Counted from the stretch's first letter, positions 1 to 3,933 are shown. The stretch: 6,733 nt of DNA from an uncultured Parabacteroides sp. (GCA_900547435.1 URGO01000155.1:1-6733); one strand, 5' to 3'. Numbers and translations are program-made. Notes: generated by a model not told the origin, from the sequence alone.

Positions 1-110
1 GCGGCGTTCCCCGACCGATGAGTTTTTATCCTGTTTGCTAACGAATCGTTGCGTTTCTATTTGGATTCTTCACTTATGCCCCATGCCCTTCGCCGCCGGG
101 TATTACTCCA

Positions 111-215
111 TTAAAAACTATTGGGAGCCGGGGTTTCTACAGGTTTGCCCTGCACTACGGCACGGGGATAATACACGCCCTGCCGTTTGTTGAACATCTT
201 TTTCCAGAATGGCAT
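111..215 (-). pseudogene. N-terminal stub of an HU-family DNA-binding protein
   Basis: The minus strand has an ATG at 215 opening 34 codons that begin MPFWKKMFNKRQGVYYPRAV and continue VQGKPVET before an unrelated PAPNSF and a TAA at 111-113. The opening (F-W-K-K, then G-x-YYPRAV, then GKPV-x-T) is how one class of Bacteroidales HU-type proteins starts; from memory of the family, 'GKPVTTDEVADRL...' should follow and the full protein is about 120-150 residues. Only the first 28 residues are present, so the HU fold and DNA-binding arms are missing and no function is expected. It belongs to a different HU subclass from the fragments at 2494-2718 and 4780-4900, so it is not simply the missing front of either. 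No clear ribosome binding site precedes the ATG. Confidence 0.55.
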
Positions 216-259
216 AACTGTACGTTTTAATGGTCGTTAATATTCTGTTTCTGACTTCG

Positions 260-330
260 TTTTCTCTTGTCGCTGACTTGAGGAGGTCGAGTCAGCGACT
301 TGTGCTTGTCTTGTCAGCGACAAGAGAAAA
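260..330. repeat. Inverted-repeat cluster with alternative hairpins
   Basis: A perfect 18-bp inverted repeat has arms at 260-277 (TTTTCTCTTGTCGCTGAC) and 313-330. Inside it, 290-299 (AGTCAGCGAC) is also a perfect complement of 269-278. The left arm can therefore pair either with the near partner (10 bp, 11-nt loop) or with the far partner (18 bp, 35-nt loop). The cluster lies just downstream, on the minus strand, of the fimbrillin tail that stops at 337, the same relation the hairpin repeats at 4933 and 5329 have to the other two tails. It could be a transcription terminator or mRNA 3' stabiliser. The minus strand has no long T-tract after the outer stem, so a classical rho-independent terminator is uncertain. 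Confidence 0.75.
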
Positions 331-336
331 GCGTGT

Positions 337-408
337 TTATTTGTTCATATCTTCCACTTTTACCAATTCTAACTCGCATTCCGAAGCACCAGCTGAACGG
401 GTCGTGGT
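337..408 (-). pseudogene. Fimbrillin-like protein, C-terminal tail only (copy A)
   Basis: In one minus frame the sequence reads TTRSAGASECELELVKVEDM then NK and a TAA at 337-339. The nucleotides at 341-401 repeat 5025-5085 with only a few differences, and that second copy encodes the end of a larger fimbrillin-like fragment (SAGASECKLELVKVEDM). Here the homology stops abruptly at the threonines, where it abuts the 73-bp promoter/hairpin element at 405-477. No start codon or body remains, so this is a detached 3' end left by recombination. The family assignment is inherited from the longer copy at 5016-5328. Confidence 0.6.
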
Positions 409-477
409 ATAAAAATAAAACGCCCCCCGATTTGAGCATCGTTGAGAGGCTTGGGGGGGCTGGTGTTGCAAAGATAC
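405..477 (-). repeat. 73-bp promoter-hairpin element, copy 1
   Basis: This segment matches 2179-2251 over its full 73 bp with about seven differences. On the minus strand it starts with the -7 box TATCTTTG (469-476). It then has a C-run (453-459 on plus) and a G-run (423-428) about 24 bases apart that form a GC stem, and ends in a T-rich tract GCGTTTTATTTTTATACC. That is the layout of a rho-independent terminator about 45 bases after a promoter. In this copy the element runs directly into the detached fimbrillin tail, so it drives no recognisable gene. It may alternatively be the terminator of the decayed Abi gene upstream (ending at 516). Confidence 0.7.
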
Positions 478-500
478 AACAACAATTCCATACCGCCAAA
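469..500 (-). promoter_or_regulatory. Bacteroides-type promoter reading left
   Basis: On the minus strand TTTG (complement of 497-500) is followed after exactly 20 bases by TATCTTTG (complement of 469-476), matching the Bacteroides primary sigma pattern TTTG-N~20-TAnnTTTG. The -33 box lies outside the repeated 73-bp element and sits in the 3' flank of the Abi pseudogene. The predicted transcript runs into the hairpin at 423-458. Confidence 0.55.
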
Positions 501-515
501 CTATTTCGACAGCCG

Positions 516-1053
516 TTACCTGAAATCTTCAAGCCTGCGGATGATTGCGTCCGGCTTTTCGATAAAGCCCAATGCCGAATCGGCAGGAATGCCCATAAAG
601 TCGATGTATTTGCGAATCAACTCGTAATGATGTCGGGCAAATGTGGTGCTTACCTTGCCGGAAGCATCGAAACAGATAGGCTCGTAATGGGCTATGCGGT
701 TGCGGAACTCCCGTATCTCAGTCAGTTCGCGGTAAACGTCACGCTGCATCACTCCGTGTGCCTTGTTCGGGAATATGCGCAACAATGTTTTCTTCCCCAC
801 ACGGTAGTTGCGACGTGTAAGGAGCACATTGGTTCACTATCCAGTCCTCATCGCCGAATTGCTGTTTGTAATGTTTGTTTATTGCATTACGGAGCATGAC
901 CTCAAACAGTCCTATCACGCCATAGAAACGCTGGCTCAACTTCATATTGCACTGATAGAGCCATATCGCTTTGTTCTTATCTTGTCCGCAAGCTTACGAA
1001 TACTTGTTCAAACGAGCTTTGGAAAGTGTTTTCTCGCATATTTCGTACTCATC
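516..1053 (-). pseudogene. Abi-family (abortive infection, HEPN-type) protein, degraded
   Basis: Pieces of an Abi_2/AbiD-F-like protein can be read in order on the minus strand. The N-terminal part begins near 1053 (DEYEICEKTLSKARLNKYS), is cut by an in-frame TAA at 994-996, then continues ACGQDKNKAIWLYQCNMKLS and on to FGDEDWIVNQ near 830. The frame then shifts and the C-terminal part runs LLRIFPN...FRNRIAHYEPICF to a TAA at 516-518. RNRIAH (about 704-687) fits the HEPN RNase pattern R-x4-H. Intact relatives, as I recall them, have roughly 50 more residues between the DWI and LLRIFPN motifs, so an internal deletion with frameshift is likely. There is no ATG at the expected start; a TGA (1054-1056) precedes the first recognisable residue. 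Intact members act in phage-triggered growth arrest; this copy should be dead unless the C-terminal 103-residue frame (start 827) is still made. Confidence 0.75.
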
Positions 1054-1073
1054 TCAAATCTTTTGCTTGAAAG

Positions 1074-1105
1074 TTTGGTCAATCGGATTTAAATACCTAT
1101 CTTTG
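1074..1105 (+). promoter_or_regulatory. Bacteroides-type promoter reading right
   Basis: TTTG at 1074-1077, a 20-base spacer and TATCTTTG at 1098-1105 match the Bacteroides promoter pattern exactly. It is the only convincing plus-strand promoter in the window and lies just beyond the 5' end of the Abi pseudogene, pointing away from it. No plus-strand gene follows; a hairpin with a T-rich tail begins about 10 bases downstream. Confidence 0.5.
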
Positions 1106-1114
1106 CAACGTTAG

Positions 1115-1160
1115 ACCCTGTTGTCCCTGCCGAAAAGCAAACTTCAGGGTTTCTGCTTTT
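1115..1160 (+). terminator. Terminator-like hairpin after the plus-strand promoter
   Basis: ACCCTG (1115-1120) pairs with CAGGGT (1145-1150), and CCCTG at 1125-1129 can compete for the same partner. A small inner hairpin (TGC at 1128, GCA at 1137) is possible. The right arm is followed by TTCTGCTTTT on the plus strand, a loose T-tract, while the minus strand lacks one after the stem. With the promoter at 1074-1105 this predicts a plus-strand RNA of about 50 bases. The stem is modest, so this is tentative. Confidence 0.35.
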
Positions 1161-1265
1161 ATAGAGGCTTTGATCTTATGTCTGCCAATTCACAAAAGTA
1201 ATGCTTTTATTTCGTATTACCAATGTTTTACGGATATTCTTTCCATTCTTCCTTTTTCCACTCTG

Positions 1266-1369
1266 TCAAAGCACATACAAACCGAGTTCCCTCTGTTCAT
1301 GCACCAAAATGGCGGCCATGCCCCCACGATGACCGCCACTGTCGTGAGCACCCATGCAAATATATTCAA
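1266..1369 (-). pseudogene. Decayed copy of the small membrane protein gene
   Basis: The minus strand from 1369 reads LNIFAWVLTTVAVIVG, then, after a two-base gain in a G-run near 1321-1326, MAAILVHEQRELGLYVL and a TGA at 1266-1268. This matches the protein encoded at 2299-2430 (ISAWVLTTVAVIASMAAILV...ELGLYVL). The nucleotide match covers about 1270-1357 against 2312-2397. The N-terminal part is missing: the coding homology begins inside the T-tract of the terminator at 1368-1415. The frame break splits the single membrane span, so no working product is expected. The two copies sit on either side of the GNAT module 1447-2158, which suggests a duplication or an insertion between copies. Confidence 0.6.
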
Positions 1370-1415
1370 AAAGAAAGCCGCCTGCCTCTTGCGGTCGTTC
1401 GCAAAGGGCAGGCGG
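1368..1415 (-). terminator. Rho-independent terminator of GNAT module 1
   Basis: A perfect 9-bp inverted repeat (CCGCCTGCC at 1378-1386, GGCAGGCGG at 1407-1415) has an inner stem (TTGCG 1389-1393, CGCAA 1400-1404). On the minus strand it is followed by CTTTCTTTTT (1368-1377). It starts 32 bases after the stop codon of the GNAT gene at 1447, the right place to end that operon. Confidence 0.8.
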
Positions 1416-1446
1416 AATAATGGGAAGCCATCTGAAACGGGGATGG

Positions 1447-1998
1447 TCACTCCGTTTCGTCTATATCATTCAGGTCGAAGAACAATAAGCGTGTCGCTTG
1501 GCCGGCATCGTCTTCATTCAGTGGAATGAAACCGTTTTTCAGGTAGAACGGTATGGCATCGGCGTATGCGTCCACAGTGAGGAAGCGGCATCCTGTCTTG
1601 TTGTCGGTTACAAAATAGCTCTTGATAAACTTGACAAGGTAAGAACCAAGATGCAGACTCTTGGCTACGTTGTCCACAGCCAGTCTGCACAACTTCCCGG
1701 CAGGATAGCTCTTCAGGCGCTTCTCGTTCACAAAGCGGTGCTTGCGGAAACGGTTGAACTCGGTCTTGCTCTCGAAGTCGCTTAGCGACACTTTGTCGTT
1801 GGCCAAACTGAAATAAGCCAGTACCTTGCCGCTTTCACTATCTTCCACCACGTATGTCACGGCAAGCAACGCCTTGCGGTACAACGGAGCCTCTTCCAAG
1901 ATGAAACTGTTCAAGTCTTCATCGCCGCAATCAAATGAAGCTATATGCTCAGCCGGGTTAAGCTTCCTCACCCTTAGCTGCTCGTAGTCTATCTTCAT
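1447..1998 (-). CDS. GNAT acetyltransferase, probable TA toxin (module 1)
   Basis: This 183-residue protein has the GNAT layout of TacT/AtaT-like toxins, which acetylate aminoacyl-tRNA and block translation. It shows FDCGDEDLNSF (22-32; the F-x-CG...L signature of toxin GNATs), a strand KVLAYFSLANDKVS (58-71), the acetyl-CoA region CRLAVDNVAKSLHLGSYL (104-121), and the C-terminal AYADAIPFYLKNGF (144-157), whose Tyr152 matches the usual catalytic or CoA-contacting tyrosine. The pyrophosphate loop, normally Q/R-x-x-G-x-G/A, reads K-S-L-H-L-G, so the first glycine is His116. The ATG at 1998 lies inside the upstream small gene (41-base overlap), which implies translational coupling; a weak AAGAAAT precedes it. 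A strong terminator follows. It is a clear paralogue of the gene at 3934-4443 (shared FDCGD, FLTVDAY, PFY-x-KNGF, LFFD). The toxin role is inferred from operon form and family resemblance; a metabolic acetyltransferase is less likely. Confidence 0.85.
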   Translation of the reverse strand: MKIDYEQLRVRKLNPAEHIASFDCGDEDLNSFILEEAPLYRKALLAVTYVVEDSESGKVLAYFSLANDKVSLSDFESKTEFNRFRKHRFVNEKRLKSYPAGKLCRLAVDNVAKSLHLGSYLVKFIKSYFVTDNKTGCRFLTVDAYADAIPFYLKNGFIPLNEDDAGQATRLLFFDLNDIDETE

Positions 1999-2158
1999 AT
2001 TTCTTGCCGTTCTCGAACCATTTCATCACCATGTTGTACGCTTCCATCCGCGCCTGTTTTTCTTCGGGTGTTTCCTTGCGCACTTGCTGCATCCGTGCCT
2101 CAAACCGCCGTGCGTCTTCCCCAAACAGTATCGGGGTTTCTTTTATAGGTCTTGCCAT
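1958..2158 (-). CDS. Putative antitoxin of GNAT module 1
   Basis: This 66-residue, highly charged protein starts MARPIKETPILFGEDARRFE and is helical through a Glu/Arg/Lys-rich middle (R27-E43) to the C-terminus GEEA. It shares the N-terminal pattern MAR-x-I-x-ETP-x-L-x-G-x-DA-x-RF with the small gene upstream of the second GNAT gene (4449-4622), while the C-terminal halves differ. A small upstream gene overlapping a GNAT toxin gene is the normal antitoxin position. The sequence does not show the DUF1778/ribbon-helix-helix pattern expected of TacA-type antitoxins, so the class is not recognised. The conserved front may bind DNA or a common surface and the variable rear may grip its own toxin; both are inference. 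The ATG at 2158 follows GAAGAAAGG and lies 85 bases downstream of the promoter at 2243-2274, with a terminator-like hairpin between. Confidence 0.8.
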   Translation of the reverse strand: MARPIKETPILFGEDARRFEARMQQVRKETPEEKQARMEAYNMVMKWFENGKKYEDRLRAAKGEEA

Positions 2159-2178
2159 ATTTTTTTCCTTTCTTCAAT

Positions 2179-2251
2179 TGGTATAAAAATAAAACGACCC
2201 CCGATTTGAGCATCGTTGAGAGGCTTGGGGGTTCTCGTGCTGCAAAGATAC
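2179..2251 (-). repeat. 73-bp promoter-hairpin element, copy 2 (leader of GNAT module 1)
   Basis: This is the second copy of the element at 405-477. On the minus strand TATCTTTG (2243-2250) is followed by ACCCCC...GGGGGT (stem 2227-2232 with 2197-2202, plus an A-U and a G-U pair inside) and then the T-rich CGTTTTATTTTTATACC. The hairpin lies in the 5' leader of the antitoxin mRNA, about 40 bases before the start codon, so it could attenuate the TA operon. It could equally be the terminator of the membrane-protein gene that ends at 2299. An alternative small hairpin (CGAT 2202-2205 with ATCG 2212-2215) would compete with the main stem. Confidence 0.7.
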
Positions 2252-2274
2252 GGCTTTGTTTTGAGCCAACCAAA
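2243..2274 (-). promoter_or_regulatory. Promoter of GNAT TA module 1
   Basis: On the minus strand TTTG (2271-2274), 20 bases, then TATCTTTG (2243-2250) give a full match to the Bacteroides promoter pattern. The spacing is the same as at 469-500, although the sequence upstream of the -7 box is otherwise different in the two copies, which argues for selection on the -33 box. The predicted transcript would carry the antitoxin and GNAT genes. Confidence 0.65.
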
Positions 2275-2298
2275 ACTTTTTGCGGAAAAGCTTTTCTG

Positions 2299-2430
2299 TT
2301 ATTCCTTTTCCAGCACATACAAGCCGAGTTCTCTTTGTTCATGCACCAAAATGGCGGCCATGCTTGCGATGACCGCCACTGTCGTGAGCACCCATGCGGA
2401 TATTTTCAGATGCAGTTTCTTGTGCTCCAA
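2299..2430 (-). CDS. Small single-span membrane protein, possibly frameshifted
   Basis: From a TTG at 2430 this frame gives 43 residues: MEHKKLHLK, then one hydrophobic span ISAWVLTTVAVIASMAAILV, then a charged tail HEQRELGLYVLEKE and a TAA at 2299. The basic front and acidic rear suggest an inner-membrane protein. The tail is also preserved in a second copy (1266-1369), which supports it having been a real gene. The TTG start is doubtful. In the adjacent frame, 2433-2498 reads TKRKIRWAKAETYKENNPKDKA and would join at LEHKK after a one-base shift near 2431, giving about 65 residues that begin where the HU-type fragment ends (2494). The original gene was therefore probably longer and coupled to the HU gene, and this copy may be frameshifted. 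I do not recognise the family. Confidence 0.45.
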   Translation of the reverse strand: MEHKKLHLKISAWVLTTVAVIASMAAILVHEQRELGLYVLEKE

Positions 2431-2493
2431 TGCGCTTTGTCTTTAGGATTATTTTCTTTGTAAGTTTCCGCCTTAGCCCAACGGATTTTCCGT

Positions 2494-2718
2494 TTAGTCC
2501 TCGCCCGGATTGGTGGCAGTACCACCACCTGTGGAAGACTTCATACTGCTGCGGTCAATGCTCAGTTCCACCGCATTGGCGGCATCACGCATCTTTTGCT
2601 TGGGCGTGAAGGTGATTTTCGGGGTCTTGAGGGCGTCTGCCACGGAGACTTCCTCCGGCGTGTCCATCATCTTGGAGGGAACAATGAGACGGAGGCTGCC
2701 CAACTCGGCAAGATCCAC
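2494..2718 (-). pseudogene. C-terminal half of an HU-related DNA-binding protein
   Basis: The minus frame reads VDLAELGSLRLIVPSKMMDT, then PEEVSVADALKTPKITFTPK, QKMRDAANAVELSIDRSS and a Gly/Thr-rich tail with TGGGTATNPGED. VDL-x-ELGS-x-RL followed by a strand ending ITFTP is the hallmark of the second half of Bacteroidales HU/IHF-like proteins. The N-terminal helices, about 50-60 residues, are absent. Upstream the frame stays open only to the higA stop codon at 2755-2757, encoding AAVHTASFPSLS, which is not HU-like. The only in-frame start candidate is the GTG at 2718. It lies directly behind higA, so it is probably co-transcribed, but the domain is incomplete. Its Gly-rich tail matches the end of the deleted HU gene at 4780-4900, so both come from the same HU subclass. 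Confidence 0.7.
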
Positions 2719-2754
2719 AGAGAGGGACGGGAAACTTGCGGTGTGTACCGCCGC

Positions 2755-3099
2755 TTACAGCAATGCCGCGTACTTCCGTATTTGGGCAAGCCGTTCCATA
2801 AAGGACTTGTCGCGGGTGGCTTGCTGCATGTTGTATTTCAGTTGCAGACGCATCAGCGAGTCGGCCGGCACACCCAACGCCGCCTCCAGCATCATGGCCG
2901 TGGCGGTGGTCATGGAACGTCGTCCGTTCAGGATGTCGTTCAGCACCTTATAAGGGATACCCGTTTGTTCGGCCAGTTTGCGTTGCGAGATTTTACGGTA
3001 TTCAATCTCGTCTTTCACCACCTCGCCGGGGTGTGTCGGATATGCCGGTGTCAGGTTGTTGGCTATCATGTCCGGATCGATTCCTTGTATCTTAATCAT
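2755..3099 (-). CDS. higA: HigA-type antitoxin, XRE-family regulator
   Basis: This 114-residue protein contains the HigA signature PAYPTHPGEVVKDEI (18-32) followed by a helix-turn-helix: ISQRKLAEQTGIPYKVLNDI (37-56), NGRRSMTTATAMMLEAALG (58-76). In the family the antitoxin binds and inhibits the HigB RNase and represses its own promoter through the helix-turn-helix. The C-terminal extension (77-114) is charged and helical and somewhat longer than in minimal HigA proteins. The ATG at 3099 is set by AGAGGA, which overlaps the higB stop codon; the intergenic gap is 7 bases, so the two are one operon in the toxin-first order typical of higBA. An HU-type remnant follows at once in the same frame after the TAA. 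There is no sign of damage. Confidence 0.92.
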   Translation of the reverse strand: MIKIQGIDPDMIANNLTPAYPTHPGEVVKDEIEYRKISQRKLAEQTGIPYKVLNDILNGRRSMTTATAMMLEAALGVPADSLMRLQLKYNMQQATRDKSFMERLAQIRKYAALL

Positions 3100-3106
3100 A
3101 AGTCCT

Positions 3107-3421
3107 CTATTTATAGTGGTTCGACAAATCAGTGATGTTGCATATCGTAGCGATGGTTTCGCCCTCCCGCACCTGTTCTTCGAACTCGATGCGGTATTGG
3201 TCGTTCACCCTGACGGAAGAAAGCCCGGCTTTGTCGCCTTTGAGCTTCTCATAGTTCAACGAGTTGTATCGCGAAAGTCCTTGTACGTCCGGCGCATCTA
3301 TCATAATGTCAATCACGCGGATATATTTGCGGACCACCTGTGGCTGATAGCGGTATTTCTTGTCCGTCTGTCCGGTGAGATACATTTCTTGCAAGTATTT
3401 CTCGTTGAAGATGATTTCCAT
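3107..3421 (-). CDS. higB: HigB-type toxin, RelE-superfamily mRNA endonuclease
   Basis: This 104-residue basic protein is a HigB/RelE-family ribosome-dependent mRNase. The supporting pattern is L-x-G-DKAGLSSVRVNDQYRIEF (60-80), the family's 'G-x-x-S-x-R-x-N-x-x-Y/W-R-x-x-F' core, followed by the C-terminal strand ATICNITDLSNHY (91-103) that ends HigB proteins. The ATG at 3421 (MEIIFNEKYLQEMYL) is preferred over an in-frame ATG 36 bases upstream because AAGAAGGA sits directly in front of it and the promoter -7 box (3444-3451) overlaps the upstream candidate. higA follows after 7 bases. Expected control is repression by the HigA-HigB complex at the promoter just upstream; no clear palindrome is visible there. 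It appears intact. Confidence 0.92.
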   Translation of the reverse strand: MEIIFNEKYLQEMYLTGQTDKKYRYQPQVVRKYIRVIDIMIDAPDVQGLSRYNSLNYEKLKGDKAGLSSVRVNDQYRIEFEEQVREGETIATICNITDLSNHYK

Positions 3422-3432
3422 TCCTTCTTTTG

Positions 3433-3591
3433 CTACGTTGGGGCAAAGATAGTGCAAAATCCCGAAAAGTCCACAATATATGAGGATTTTCCTTCGATAA
3501 GTTTCCCGTTTTCCAGTCTGTTAAAGAACGCTTTATCTTTATATCCTTTATCTTTGGCAAACTGAAAAACAAGCGTCCCGTCCTCCTCCAC
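3433..3591 (-). CDS. Unrecognised small reading frame or remnant upstream of higB
   Basis: From a GTG at 3591 this frame encodes 52 residues: VEEDGTLVFQFAKDKGYKDK, AFFNRLENGKLIEGKSSYIV, DFSGFCTIFAPT, ending at a TAG at 3433. The amino-acid make-up (balanced Lys/Asp/Glu with regular aromatics, no low-complexity runs) looks like true coding sequence rather than chance. There is no ATG and no clear ribosome binding site, and the frame is open only a few codons further up (to a TAA), so it may be the 3' end of a lost gene. Its last 12 codons overlap the higB promoter, so the C-terminus may be junction sequence. I do not recognise a family. Confidence 0.3.
   Translation of the reverse strand: MEEDGTLVFQFAKDKGYKDKAFFNRLENGKLIEGKSSYIVDFSGFCTIFAPT
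3444..3475 (-). promoter_or_regulatory. higBA promoter
   Basis: On the minus strand TATCTTTG (3444-3451) is a perfect -7 box. At the right spacing, 20 bases upstream, stands TGTG (3472-3475), one base off the TTTG consensus. The predicted leader to the higB ATG at 3421 is only about 15 bases and is filled by the ribosome binding site. Confidence 0.6.
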
Positions 3592-3643
3592 GATGGGGAG
3601 AGGGGCGGGAAATTAAGCGGATTGAAAATCCTTATACGTATGA

Positions 3644-3666
3644 CCGGCGGATGGCATATCCGCCGG
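3644..3666. repeat. Perfect 9-bp hairpin
   Basis: CCGGCGGAT (3644-3652) and ATCCGCCGG (3658-3666) form a perfect stem with a 5-base loop, followed on neither strand by a clean T-tract. It stands in the stretch between the two TA operons where no confident gene is seen. It may be a transcription barrier or a REP-like palindrome; no second copy is visible in the window. Confidence 0.7.
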
Positions 3667-3725
3667 GACGGAAGATAAAGACATACTTCCTTTCCGGGCA
3701 AGTCTCGTTGATGTGTCTTTCTTCA

Positions 3726-3866
3726 CTATCGGGCGGGCAAAGGCACAGTCTCAGTTCCATACTCCGTGAGCCTCTCACAATCCGTATCGGCAATTCCTCC
3801 GAACCTTCCGGGAGGACAATTACCAGCTGTTGATTCTTTGGACAAGACAGGCTTCATCTTGCTCAT
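3726..3866 (-). CDS. Unrecognised small reading frame downstream of GNAT module 2
   Basis: An ATG at 3866 (or 3857) opens 46 codons: MSKMKPVLSKESTAGNCPPG, RFGGIADTDCERLTEYGTET, VPLPAR, then TAG. The product is soluble, has two cysteines and lacks any membrane segment or motif I can name. The start codon lies inside the inverted repeat 3861-3891, so folding of the RNA could hide it. No good ribosome binding site is seen. It follows the GNAT gene by 67 bases on the same strand. It may be a small gene, the front of a truncated one, or chance. Confidence 0.25.
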   Translation of the reverse strand: MSKMKPVLSKESTAGNCPPGRFGGIADTDCERLTEYGTETVPLPAR

Positions 3867-3907
3867 AAGTTAATCTTTCGGACTTATGAGCGTAGCTTTG
3901 AAAGATT
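3861..3907. repeat. Two interlocked inverted repeats (possible pseudoknot)
   Basis: GCTCATAAGT (3861-3870) is perfectly complementary to ACTTATGAGC (3882-3891), and AATCTTTC (3872-3879), inside its loop, is perfectly complementary to GAAAGATT (3900-3907), beyond it. The order A-B-A'-B' is that of an H-type pseudoknot with linkers of 1, 2 and 8 bases, on either strand. It lies 27 bases downstream of the GNAT gene stop at 3934-3936, so it could shape the 3' end of that mRNA. Either stem alone would be an ordinary hairpin; no T-tract follows on the minus strand. Confidence 0.65.
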
Positions 3908-3933
3908 GTGTGCGGGGGAGGGTGAAGTGAGGA

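Noticed and set aside
98..113. Twelve-base match (AATGGAGTAATA on minus) between the HU stub end and the end of the GLUG gene (5474-5485)
   Set aside because: Short, with differing flanks; it could be a recombination scar but is too short to tell from chance.
300..899. Long plus-strand reading frame (199 codons)
   Set aside because: It lies opposite the Abi pseudogene and the repeated element, has no ribosome binding site and its product resembles nothing; the minus strand carries recognisable Abi motifs.
2596..3565. Overlapping plus-strand reading frames of 179 and 195 codons
   Set aside because: They are antisense to higB, higA and the HU fragment, which have clear family motifs and start signals on the minus strand.
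3309..3701. Minus-strand frame of 130 codons overlapping higB
   Set aside because: It is out of frame with higB, rich in Pro/Arg/Ile as expected of a shadow frame, and higB has its own promoter and ribosome binding site.
3861..3907. Type III TA RNA antitoxin (ToxN-like)
   Set aside because: Such RNAs occur as tandem repeats ahead of a ToxN-type endoribonuclease; here there is one copy, after a GNAT gene, with no ToxN-like gene.
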